Assembly: GCF_003202405.1 (NCBI RefSeq)
Contig: NZ_QJHL01000007.1
Location: 1 to 64,000, forward strand
DNA length: 64,000 nt
Direction of reading: 5' to 3'
Origin: Flavobacterium hydrophilum
Lineage (GTDB): Bacteria > Bacteroidota > Bacteroidia > Flavobacteriales > Flavobacteriaceae
Below the pieces are notes generated by a model. The model was not told the origin of the DNA. It searched no databases and worked only from the letters and a program-made list of their open reading frames with translations. This document shows, one piece after another, positions 47,201 through 54,664 of this stretch. Every line of letters begins with the position of its first letter. Positions within the stretch are counted from its first letter, which is position 1. A program made the position numbers and the translations under genes.

Positions 47201-47606
47201 ACTGAAATCGTATTTGCTCATCATCTAATGTAGCAAACTTTTCATCGTAAGTGCCACTAATGATAATTTCCTTTTCCTCGTTGCTTACTGCCATTCCCCA
47301 ATCATGACCATATAATGAGGCGGCTAGCAAAAAAAGCTCCGTTGTATTCATCGCAGATATTACAGAATCTTCTAACATTTGATCAGCAATAAAAAACAAT
47401 TTTGTTAAATGATATTTTTCATCATGAGGAGTGTATTCTGGAAATAGTAAATTTATTTGTGTTATTTCAATCGAAATAACTTTCCTTAATTCATCTAGAT
47501 GATGAATGTAACTAAATTCATAGTCCGATTTCAAATTAGATTTTTCTGATAGTTGATATATAATTTGACTTTTAGGTAAGCCCTCAGGAATAGTATTCTC
47601 TGTCAT
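44295..47606 (-). CDS. Large HD-domain / GHKL (Hsp90-like) ATPase fusion protein
   Basis: The 1103-residue protein has no signal peptide. Residues about 30-230 form an HD-type metal phosphohydrolase domain (TPHDEKYH, YGHDWGM about 96-102, ICEGHW, LIDLLDLGED). A GHKL ATP-binding domain follows at about 340-480: N box LLQNAIDAID, G1 DNGIGMDEY, and the G2-like KFGIGILSCFML. Then comes a long Hsp90-middle-like region and a C-terminal part with no match I know. It resembles Hsp90-like ATPases with an N-terminal HD effector-like domain described in bacterial conflict systems. An ATP-driven conformational switch controlling an HD nuclease or phosphatase is a reasonable guess. It faces a GHKL-containing operon across a 492-bp shared upstream region. 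Confidence 0.8.
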   Translation of the reverse strand: MTENTIPEGLPKSQIIYQLSEKSNLKSDYEFSYIHHLDELRKVISIEITQINLLFPEYTPHDEKYHLTKLFFIADQMLEDSVISAMNTTELFLLAASLYGHDWGMAVSNEEKEIIISGTYDEKFATLDDEQIRFQSFCRDRNITRSEVETADWQEYVRQTHAFRSGKRIRKYFEGISAGIGDFCARICEGHWHNFDMIDDYFSYPTDASLHRDIVNIKAITLYVRLIDLLDLGEDRTPFVLWKFVAPRNNRSKIEWAKHRALQPVTFPNYQLTRNVQIEGSTNDQQVYMSILDLKRYINDQFRQSLDMLNRMNHLYHKLNIGHLDWRIVPISFEPVTIQFEFDRMRMFEILSDDIYQGNPFIFIRELLQNAIDAIDFRAEALAKKQMFFTPCIKISSTNNTEFYIIEISDNGIGMDEYIIRNYLALVGRSYYRSLDFQKEQLNLDPISKFGIGILSCFMLSDNIEIETFKDPNLSQIKEHLKISIPAKENYFKIQKNSNEFPIGTKFRVFLDKKKLPFVKDTPIDFNITNYLHRTAGFVKHPIIIEENGRVVQIENPSSTNLSSLRLNYTFPYEKAFKPQHVDFVNKHFHEEKISIEEDLDLREYKGCITYLIPNDENLDIINTGRSWPVREITTVHFEDENFDKLKIRWEDDWISFGRHYRLPSKYEVPDRNYSVYIDGLLLTNITPPEINLNRQFDMNYNRRSTKYNSGNPDSFVSPLLIVNIPKPSGVKIDLARTNLDSTIRWDIKIWKNLGKYLRKKYFEEIDNLAPKQILLKVGRVMTFYKIPEQLIMKEILEISNLPFPFATKDSSIEFHHNLLNKNSVKILPEIFENDYLRKIESEFYKYKKSKSVLDNYEGQLAIYSFKNPSNLSEFSMILQNALKLLSNVFNCNYFFSQIQFISSPLGKDYPIVMELHEKIPDNPHTILYSKNSPFAEFDAYNWYKLHSLLERKFKNFPKLVIFPEPFVDKLFYSFSYINVKHPKAIEIIKIALTIIEEDNNNTLSKRIVGELFDMVNDLPFIKNYYYSQNIKFNFNYLNEKIEEIYTTFNKNQIFHIFNNELITINDFVNNSIKESKKFQNHYEGLSKKKYLKSQGKWGVVLG

Positions 47607-48098
47607 AATTTTCTTTATGAATTAAGGATATAATTGATGTAAAATATCTAGGTTTAAGTTTTCGATCTAAAGATAAATAAATTTTAATCTGTTATTTAAT
47701 TATAAACAAAACTCCATATGTTTTTTGTAATATTACTCTTCTTTATTATAATAACTTATTATTTTTGAAAAAATAGAGCTGAGGAATTTACAGTCTGGAT
47801 AGTTTTATTAATAATAATTTTCAAAAGAATTGCAGTAATTACTTATTTTAGAGTTTTTCTATTAAATATACTGAATTAGGATATTAGGATAGAAATATTC
47901 AATCAAACAGAAATAAATAATTAGTTAGTTGATTGTTTTAAATAATAGATAACGACAGACATTGTATTTTTAACTTTACTGATAATATAAAGGAGTAAAA
48001 CAATTCAATTGGATTGAGACTGTGAAAAGATATATAATATGGTTAAATATGCTATTATTATTGTAAAATGTATTTAGAAAATAGTTAATACTAAAAAT
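47607..48098. other. Divergent upstream region of the two GHKL genes
   Basis: This AT-rich non-coding stretch separates the HD-GHKL gene (minus) and the GHKL operon (plus). One TATTTTTG box near 47759 matches the -7 consensus but has no TTG at the right distance. No operator, repeat or small gene was found. Confidence 0.5.
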
Positions 48099-49352
48099 AT
48101 GGATAATGAATATGTTACAATTTTAGAAAATAAAAAGCCCTTCACCTCTTTTTATTTTTACACTGATTTTATTAAAAGAGTTGCAGATTTTTACAGAGCT
48201 AGTTCTAGCAAATCACTTATTCAATTTAATTTGATTCAAGAAAATGATTTTGAAGCAACATTTTGCACTTACTATTTTGATCCAATCTCAATACCTGTTA
48301 TTCTAAGTCTGTGTGAACAATTGAAAAATTATCATAATAGATCTCTGCCTCTTTTTCTTTCAAACAATAATGGTATAAATCAAGTTTTAGAATTTCTTTA
48401 TAAAGCGGATTTTTTCTTTGTTTCTGGAAATAATCTTAATCCTAATTTCCCTGTTGGTAAAAAGATTTTTTCATTTCAAGAAGGTTATCTTGGGAATTTT
48501 GCGGGCAAAAATCAGAGAGTTGAACATAAAGTTAGATGTTATTCCATAGCTGACGACAATTTATATGATATAACTAATAGCGAAGCATCAGATGAGAATA
48601 AAAGGGATGTTATTATAGAGTACTATACAATTAAAGTACAAAATCACTTTTCAGAATTATTATTTGAAAATTCTGTTACTGAAAAATTACAAAGTTTCTT
48701 TGTTGAAGTTTTAGCAGAATTAATTACCAATGGTGTTTTGCATTCTAAATCTAATGTTTATGCGCTAATGTTTTTAGACAAATACAAAACTAAATTTTCA
48801 ATTTCAGATAATGGAATTGGATTGTACAGCTCTTTAACTGAGAAAAAAGATTGCTTTTATTACTCAAAATTTGTTTTTACTGATGAGATTTTAAGATCTA
48901 AACAAATAAAACTAAATGTTGACGAGAATATAAAGAATAATCTCTTTGCAATTTTTGAAACTTTATATTACTCAATGTTAAAAAACAGGAAAGGTTTGTT
49001 TGATTTGATGTGTAATGTTGTTCTTAAATGTAATGGATATTTTAGACTTCACAATGAGAATTCTCAAATTATAATATCTCATAGAATGGTCAATGATTTG
49101 AGTCAGCTTTTTCAAATGAGAAACGAGGTATTAGAAATTCATTATAAATTTTTATTCGAAAATGATTTAGAAAAATATGAAAATGATTTAACAAATATTA
49201 TTCCAAGGTTAAAAGATTTATTTGCCAAATTCGTATTTAATACGATTGACAAATATAACAATGATGTTAAATTTTCATCTATTAGATTCTATGAAATAAA
49301 GTTTAAAGGTGTTCACATCGAAGTTGAAATCCCAAATTCAAATTTATCATGA
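48099..49352 (+). CDS. STAS-like plus GHKL ATPase protein
   Basis: The 417-residue protein is cytoplasmic. The N-terminal part (about 60-130, DPISIPVILSLCEQLKNYHN through VLEFLYKADFFF) looks like a STAS-type alpha/beta domain. A GHKL ATPase fold follows: N box EVLAELITNGVLHS (about 203-216) and G1 ISDNGIGL (about 235-242), then a helical insert. Single-domain GHKL proteins of this kind act as anti-sigma-type kinases or sensors. The stop overlaps the next start by 4 bp, so it is the first gene of a coupled four-gene operon. Its exact function is unknown. Confidence 0.75.
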   Translation: MDNEYVTILENKKPFTSFYFYTDFIKRVADFYRASSSKSLIQFNLIQENDFEATFCTYYFDPISIPVILSLCEQLKNYHNRSLPLFLSNNNGINQVLEFLYKADFFFVSGNNLNPNFPVGKKIFSFQEGYLGNFAGKNQRVEHKVRCYSIADDNLYDITNSEASDENKRDVIIEYYTIKVQNHFSELLFENSVTEKLQSFFVEVLAELITNGVLHSKSNVYALMFLDKYKTKFSISDNGIGLYSSLTEKKDCFYYSKFVFTDEILRSKQIKLNVDENIKNNLFAIFETLYYSMLKNRKGLFDLMCNVVLKCNGYFRLHNENSQIIISHRMVNDLSQLFQMRNEVLEIHYKFLFENDLEKYENDLTNIIPRLKDLFAKFVFNTIDKYNNDVKFSSIRFYEIKFKGVHIEVEIPNSNLS

Positions 49353-50347
49353 TAGTTTCAAAAATATTTTGGGGAGATACGGTATGCTACAGCATACATC
49401 CTGAGCAAATTATTACAAGTACATACTTGGATGAAGGCGGCAGGGGAATTGAAGATACAATACTTACAATTGACACTTTAAATAGGATAGCTGATGATTG
49501 TTCAAATTCGTTTTGCACAATATTAAATTTTGATAAAATTATTTCTTTTCAAAGTAATTTAATAACAGTTCTTAAAGAAATAAAAGAAACGTCTAAAAAT
49601 TTAATTTTAATTAATATATCTGGAGAAATTGTAGATGGACAGCATTTAAATACATATAAAAATGCTAACAACATTTTAATTGATGGCGTATATAAATTAT
49701 TATATATGAATGATAATAATTCTGTTATTGATTACGATTTTTATAATGAAGAAATTTTTCGATTAGATTTTAAAGAAAAATTAAAAAAATATATAGATTC
49801 TTCTAATAAAATGGCTCACACTTCTTCATCAGTATATTTAAATTCATATGTAGATGTAAAAGAATTTATTTCTTTAGATTATCAATTTGTAATCTATTCA
49901 ATTTATAAATTAGCACTACAATTAAGGGAAAAATGGCTAATAGGAGCACATCATAGTAATCCAATTTTAGTTTGTCAAAATTCGAATAGTGCTTTTATTG
50001 CTTCTTTACTATCGGGACTATTGGGTCTAGATATTTTAATTTTGGACAAAATTGGACCAATAAATAAACTATACAAGAGATTAGGAAGCACTATAATAGA
50101 GAATAGAAACTATATAGTCGTATCTGATTTTGTATGTTTGGGGACTGAGGTTAAAATTGTAAAAAATCTTATTGAATTCTCGGGAGGAAAATATTTAGGA
50201 AATGTTTCGCTTATTAGAGTACAAACATTCGATGAATTTGATATAGCATACAAAGATGCACTTAGCGTATTTGAAATTACTAAAGCAAATAACAGGGACT
50301 TAAATTATTATATTTCAACAAATTTGGAAATGTTAAGAAATGAATAA
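49349..50347 (+). CDS. Phosphoribosyltransferase-like protein
   Basis: In the 332-residue protein the C-terminal half (about 190-310) reads as a type I PRTase: HHSNPILVCQNSNSAFIASL (the loop that follows the first strand), LGLDILIL, then the PRPP-motif region YIVVSDFVCLGTEVKIVKNL (about 261-280; hydrophobic strand, acidic residue, G-T). The usual second acidic residue is replaced (SDF for DDx), so catalysis is uncertain. The N-terminal part (TILNFDKIISFQSNLITVLK, then LILINISGEI) resembles the STAS-like part of the preceding protein. It overlaps both neighbours (4 and 8 bp), which implies tight co-expression. Confidence 0.68.
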   Translation: MIVSKIFWGDTVCYSIHPEQIITSTYLDEGGRGIEDTILTIDTLNRIADDCSNSFCTILNFDKIISFQSNLITVLKEIKETSKNLILINISGEIVDGQHLNTYKNANNILIDGVYKLLYMNDNNSVIDYDFYNEEIFRLDFKEKLKKYIDSSNKMAHTSSSVYLNSYVDVKEFISLDYQFVIYSIYKLALQLREKWLIGAHHSNPILVCQNSNSAFIASLLSGLLGLDILILDKIGPINKLYKRLGSTIIENRNYIVVSDFVCLGTEVKIVKNLIEFSGGKYLGNVSLIRVQTFDEFDIAYKDALSVFEITKANNRDLNYYISTNLEMLRNE

Positions 50348-52163
50348 AGTAATCATACATATATCAGATTTACATGTCTCATTACATCTTGATGAAGATG
50401 GTATTAATACAAAACCAAATTTTTGGTTAAATACGGATGACACTGAAGAAAATAACAATTTTTTTATAAATAACTTCTGTTCATTAATTCAGAAACATTA
50501 TTCAGAATTTCAAAAATTTTTAATCATATCGGGAGATATTTGCGATAAAGCAATACAGGGTGAATTTGATAGTGCTGAAAAATATTTAAAAAAAATTATT
50601 GGAGAGTTACAAATTGAAATTGCGAATATTTTAATAATTCCGGGAGATCATGATGTAAATTGGTCAGATTGTAATAGTGCTTATGAAAATTCACGATTAA
50701 AAAATCCTACTAAAAAAGCTTATGAATATCAGGATGAGAAATTGGCAAAATTTTCCGTTTTTTATAGAAATATATTGAATAAAGACTTTATAGCATCAAG
50801 TAATATAATTGATAAACTTGTTTTTGAAGACATTAAACTTGTTTTTATTGGGATGAATTCTAATAATTTAATCCAAAAAGGCGGTGGCGAAGGAGCTTTT
50901 AATACTGAAACTTTTAAGGCTGACATAGAGGAACTTGAAAATTTATATAGTGGTTACTCTAAGATTGCAGTAATGCATCATAATTTATTTGCGCAATATG
51001 AGCCAAGTCACAAAGGACAATGGAATCAAGATAATAGAATATTTACTTTAAGTATTTTGCAGTCATTTAACTATAAGTGTATCTTGTATGGAAATGAGCA
51101 CACTTTTTCTTCTAAATTTCATGATGAATACAAATTATATGCCTTGGACTCTGGCTCCCTCACTTCAAAAGAAAATCCTCGACCCTCATTTTTTGCAATA
51201 ACGTTTGATAACAACTGCGAATCTGTGAATCTAAATTTGCAATTATTTGTATGTGATAATAGTATTAGAAACAACAAATACAAATTTGGTAGTTGGATCA
51301 AGCCTAATATTGAAGATTATGGAGATAAAAATCACATAGAACTAGCTGGTAAATCTATTGGTACAAAAGAAACTAAAGATTTATTACCAGTAAGTGACAT
51401 TAGTGATTCTGGAAAGGAAACATCCATTACAAATTTAAGCTCTGGAGATAAATATTATAAAAGTTCAGATTTTTCAACTATGTTGTATAATAACATAAAA
51501 GAAAATAAACTTTTTCATTCAGGTCATTTTCACTGGAGTAAAACTTCCAGGGCGCATAATTGGATTGACGTTTCAAAAATTTTGGAAAATAGTAGAGATT
51601 TACTTTTAGCAAAAAAATCTATTATTGATGTTATTGAGAAATGCGGTTTAAGCGATAAGTTTGATTTTGTTATTGGTCTTGGTACTGAAGGAAACATAAT
51701 ATCAACTCGGGCAGTGATAAAATACAATAAACCATTTTCATTTCTACCATATTCTTATCGTTACGATGAACATAACGAATTTGAAAAAAAACTAAATTTT
51801 TCAAATAATGGTAATTTTAAAAATGTATTGATTATAACTGATGTAGTAAATGATGGCAGAACAATTAGAAAATTAATTGGTAAGAGAGAAAAGGATTTTT
51901 TTAAAGATGTCCTTAAAATTTATGTTATAACTCTATTTTATACGGGAGATGAGAAAGATATAAATGCAGATATTTTGAATCATCGAAGTATTAAAAATTT
52001 TGATTCCGAAAATGATGAGATCGTAAATAATATCGAGTTTTACTCGGTGGTAAATATTAAAGTTGAAAAATGTCCCTATGGTAACGATTATGAAAGTGAA
52101 TGCTTAATTTATAAAGATAAGTTGGATTGTGTGCACCTTTTCTATGATGAAAAAAAGTCTTAA
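50340..52163 (+). CDS. Calcineurin-like phosphoesterase fused to a phosphoribosyltransferase domain
   Basis: In the 607-residue protein residues 1-270 carry the metallophosphoesterase motifs: IHISDLHVS (DxH), IISGDICD (GD), IIPGDHDVNW (GNHD variant) and VMHHNLF. Residues about 390-580 are PRTase-like: FHSGHFHWSKTSRAHNWIDV recalls the N-terminal part of orotate phosphoribosyltransferase. FDFVIGLGTEGNIISTRAVI and VLIITDVVNDGRTIRKL (PRPP motif, acidic residue plus G-R-T) complete the fold. A phosphoesterase joined to a PRTase suggests making and breaking of a nucleotide-like compound. Its product, substrate and link to the GHKL protein are unknown. Confidence 0.77.
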   Translation: MNKVIIHISDLHVSLHLDEDGINTKPNFWLNTDDTEENNNFFINNFCSLIQKHYSEFQKFLIISGDICDKAIQGEFDSAEKYLKKIIGELQIEIANILIIPGDHDVNWSDCNSAYENSRLKNPTKKAYEYQDEKLAKFSVFYRNILNKDFIASSNIIDKLVFEDIKLVFIGMNSNNLIQKGGGEGAFNTETFKADIEELENLYSGYSKIAVMHHNLFAQYEPSHKGQWNQDNRIFTLSILQSFNYKCILYGNEHTFSSKFHDEYKLYALDSGSLTSKENPRPSFFAITFDNNCESVNLNLQLFVCDNSIRNNKYKFGSWIKPNIEDYGDKNHIELAGKSIGTKETKDLLPVSDISDSGKETSITNLSSGDKYYKSSDFSTMLYNNIKENKLFHSGHFHWSKTSRAHNWIDVSKILENSRDLLLAKKSIIDVIEKCGLSDKFDFVIGLGTEGNIISTRAVIKYNKPFSFLPYSYRYDEHNEFEKKLNFSNNGNFKNVLIITDVVNDGRTIRKLIGKREKDFFKDVLKIYVITLFYTGDEKDINADILNHRSIKNFDSENDEIVNNIEFYSVVNIKVEKCPYGNDYESECLIYKDKLDCVHLFYDEKKS

Positions 52164-52200
52164 TGTATATTAAAAAAAAACAAATTGATAAATAGTAAAA

Positions 52201-52758
52201 ATGGAAAACAAAAAAGATTTAGACAGTAAAGTATCAAAATTTAATATCACCCTTAAACAGAATGACTTAACAATAGTTTGTGCTGAAAGTATAACTGCTG
52301 GATTACTTTCAAGCACGATCGCATCAATTTCTGGGGCATCAAGTATTTTAAAAGGTAGTATAGTAACTTACAGCAGAGAGCTAAAATCTGGAATATTAAA
52401 AGTTGATCCTAAAATAATTGACAAATACACAGCTGAATCTATGGAGACAACTGTCGAGATGGTGTATGGACTAATTAAAGTTTATCCAAGCTCTGATTTT
52501 TATGTAGCTGTTACTGGGATTGCATCGCCAGGGACTGAAGAATATCCAATAAAAGGTGAAGTTGGCGATGTTTATATTGCAATTTATTATAGAAAAGAAT
52601 TAGCTGAAAATAGATTGAGGGAATTTAAATTTAAATTTGGTGAAATTGATCGGAACGAAATTAGAGAAAAGGCAGTATTAGAGATTTTAAACAAGGTTAT
52701 AGAGATGATTGATGTAGAGAAGTCACCATCATTATTAGCAAAAAAATATTCGAATTAA
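52201..52758 (+). CDS. CinA C-terminal / PncC-like nicotinamide-nucleotide amidase
   Basis: The 185-residue single-domain CinA-C protein has LTIVCAESITAGLLSSTIAS (AES-TxG, catalytic Ser region), ISGASSILKGSIVTYSRELK (conserved Ser and Lys) and YVAVTGIASPGTEEYPIKGE (TGIAGP-type motif). PncC enzymes deamidate NMN to NaMN in the NAD salvage cycle. A free-standing CinA-C at the end of a GHKL/PRTase operon (37 bp after it) is unusual and hints that the operon handles an NMN- or nucleotide-like compound. Whether the amidase is active cannot be told here. Confidence 0.83.
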   Translation: MENKKDLDSKVSKFNITLKQNDLTIVCAESITAGLLSSTIASISGASSILKGSIVTYSRELKSGILKVDPKIIDKYTAESMETTVEMVYGLIKVYPSSDFYVAVTGIASPGTEEYPIKGEVGDVYIAIYYRKELAENRLREFKFKFGEIDRNEIREKAVLEILNKVIEMIDVEKSPSLLAKKYSN

Positions 52759-53097
52759 TACGCAAATGCATGATTGCACTTTACAGAATATGGATACAAG
52801 GTTAGGGTGTTTTTTACCCCTAGCTTTATATTCCCCTTTTAGTCCTTTTTTTCTTCTTGAGTTTAAGATCAAAACACCACCGAGTTCCGAGGTAAGGGTG
52901 GCAAGATAGGCGGTTGTTTAACAACCGTTCATCTTGCCGATTGCAGGAAAGGTGCAATCTTAGAGATTTTTTAAAATCCTTGAAGACTTATTAAAAGTCA
53001 GTTTTCAAAAAAATATTTTGGATTGTATTGGGGTTCTATCTTTAGGATTAACCTCAAGTTTTTTTTCGGTTTAAGCAGGACTAAAAAAGATACTTAA
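52759..53097. other. Non-coding region with strong hairpin
   Basis: No gene was found. The stretch is more GC-rich than its neighbours and holds the hairpin described at 52900-52938. It looks like a remnant of a mobile element beside the RadC-like gene; that is inference. Confidence 0.45.
52900..52938. repeat. Two-part inverted repeat
   Basis: The outer arms are ggcaagat (52900-52907) and atcttgcc (52931-52938). The inner arms are cggttgtt (52911-52918) and aacaaccg (52920-52927) around one base. The two stems are coaxial with short mismatched parts between them. It is a candidate recognition or transfer site, or a stable RNA hairpin. Confidence 0.6.
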
Positions 53098-53118
53098 AAG
53101 GCGCTTACAAAGCGCCTT
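53098..53118 (-). terminator. Terminator overlapping the radC-like stop
   Basis: A perfect 9-bp stem (aaggcgctt/aagcgcctt, 53098-53106 with 53110-53118) with a 3-base loop contains the stop codon of the JAB gene. On the minus strand it is followed by TTTT and further T-rich sequence. Confidence 0.7.
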
Positions 53119-53569
53119 CATCAGCAAAGGAGTAATAAGATTCGGAAGTTATAATTAATGAATCCAGTAATGTGATATCAAGAAGCCTTCCGGCTTCTTT
53201 TACTTTTCTAGTAATCTGTTTATCGGCTTCTGATGCTACGAGGTTTCCTGAAGGATGATTGTGAATAATCATAAGTGACGTAGCATTTGCCTTAAGAGCT
53301 GCCGAGAATATTAATCTAAGATCTACAACAGTTCCTGCAATTCCTCCAGAAGAGATCTCGTAAATACCAAGTACCTTATGAGCCTGATTCATCAGCAATA
53401 CTTTGAACTGCTCGAAGAATTCTATTTTATTATGATCCCAAGCTGAAAGAGCCAGTTTGTATGCATCTTTGGAAGATTTGATTTGTGGTCTTTCAGAGTT
53501 TTTTACTTGTGTTTTGTAGATTAGCTCAATTTCACATACAGTCTGCCAGTTTTGATTTAAAGTTTCCAT
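53105..53569 (-). CDS. RadC-like JAB-domain protein
   Basis: The 154-residue protein has the JAB/MPN metalloprotease-like fold of the RadC C-terminal domain. The motif IIHNHPSGNLVASEAD (HxHPSGx7-8SxxD, zinc ligands) is complete and a Glu lies upstream (YEISSGGIAG region). The N-terminal helix-hairpin-helix part of full RadC is missing, as in the short copies common on integrative elements and plasmids. Its real role is unknown despite the old RadC name. It marks mobile-element DNA inside the accessory region. Confidence 0.88.
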   Translation of the reverse strand: METLNQNWQTVCEIELIYKTQVKNSERPQIKSSKDAYKLALSAWDHNKIEFFEQFKVLLMNQAHKVLGIYEISSGGIAGTVVDLRLIFSAALKANATSLMIIHNHPSGNLVASEADKQITRKVKEAGRLLDITLLDSLIITSESYYSFADEGAL

Positions 53570-53605
53570 AATTTCTATATTTTAAATTAATTATGGAACA
53601 TTCAC

Positions 53606-53705
53606 CGGGAATCGCCTAGCAAGCGCAAAAAGCAACGCAATAAAGCAGGAATTTTTTCCTGCATTTATGGGGGAATTTTTTGCTAGCGCCCGCAGACGAT
53701 TCCCG
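53606..53705. repeat. 100-bp nested inverted-repeat region
   Basis: Three nested pairs are visible: cgggaatcg/cgattcccg (53606-53614 with 53697-53705), ctagcaa/ttgctag (53616-53622 with 53680-53686) and gcaggaa/ttcctgc (53645-53651 with 53656-53662). It is GC-rich for the region. It could be a folded RNA, a small mobile-element relic or a recombination site. It lies upstream of the JAB gene. Confidence 0.6.
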
Positions 53706-53810
53706 AACTTTGTGACGAAATTAAATAAGATATTAAGATGGAAAAAAATATTGGGTTTGAGGAAGATGTATATTTCCTAGACGAACTTTTACAACAATAG
53801 TAACGTTCTT

Positions 53811-53968
53811 TTTTGTTGCATATCACTCATATAAGTAGCCAAAAGCATCAATCAAATTAAAAGCCATTTCTTTGATAATCTGCAGTAAAAAAAGTATATA
53901 TTTGAAAATAAATAATGATGAAATTTATCACACATATCTACTAAAATTTGGATGGCTTTGAGGTTTTG
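53811..53968 (+). repeat. Promoter-bearing direct repeat, copy B
   Basis: This second copy of the repeat at 43011-43163 holds TTG at 53872-53874, a 22-bp spacer and a perfect TATATTTG at 53897-53904, the same spacing as copy A. The CRP-like dyad of copy A is only half kept here. It lies directly before the SLATT-type gene. Confidence 0.75.
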
Positions 53969-53995
53969 TCATGCACATTATACAAAATAACTAGA

Positions 53996-54664
53996 ATGAC
54001 AGAAAAAGCAAATCAATTCACGGGACCAAAACAATATTTAGAAAAAAGCTTTCTGGAGGAATTGAATTATAAAATTTGGTCTACTAAGGCATCAAGATTT
54101 AATGCTGATAAACGCCTCAAAACAAAAGCAAAATTTTCAAATATAAGTTTAGCTTTTTTATCGGCATATCTAATTATTGCAAGTTTAATTTCTGTTTATA
54201 ATATAAATTCTGGAAATAGTGAAAATATCATAAACTATATAATAACGGCATTGTCGATTTTAGTGTTGGTAGTAAGTCAGTTTGAAAATGCTCAAGATTA
54301 CAAGTTGAATGCGCGAATATTCCACGATTGTGGTCTTGAATTATCACTATTATATAATGATTTAAGAGTGTTTAAAACTCTCAAGAGCAAACCATCTGAA
54401 TACGAAGTGTATACTTTTGCTAAAAATTTATCTGAAAAATATCAGACAGTATTGAGGAACTACCAAAATCACTCACCGATTGATTACGATATATTTCAAA
54501 TTAATAATGTAAACTATTTTAAAACAGTAGCACCAGAAAAAGTAACGCCAAAAAATATTAAAAAAGTAAAACGGAGATATTCATGGGAAATTTATGGCTG
54601 GTATTCAGTTATGATTATTTTACCACCAATATTAATTTTAGGAATAATATTAATTGTGAATTAG
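53996..54664 (+). CDS. SLATT-type two-TM protein, possible defence effector
   Basis: The product is 222 residues from the ATG at 53996 (MTEKANQF); the frame opens at a TTG at 53948 that lies inside the promoter repeat and is not a likely start. A basic helical N-terminal part (FNADKRLKTKAKF) precedes two close membrane segments (ISLAFLSAYLIIASLISVY and YIITALSILVLVVSQF). A cytosolic helical part and a C-terminal third membrane segment (SVMIILPPILILGIILIV) follow. This is the layout of SLATT family proteins (2-TM effectors found with SMODS, SLOG or reverse-transcriptase systems). No nucleotide cyclase or RT gene lies next to it. Family assignment is by pattern only. Confidence 0.72.
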   Translation: MTEKANQFTGPKQYLEKSFLEELNYKIWSTKASRFNADKRLKTKAKFSNISLAFLSAYLIIASLISVYNINSGNSENIINYIITALSILVLVVSQFENAQDYKLNARIFHDCGLELSLLYNDLRVFKTLKSKPSEYEVYTFAKNLSEKYQTVLRNYQNHSPIDYDIFQINNVNYFKTVAPEKVTPKNIKKVKRRYSWEIYGWYSVMIILPPILILGIILIVN

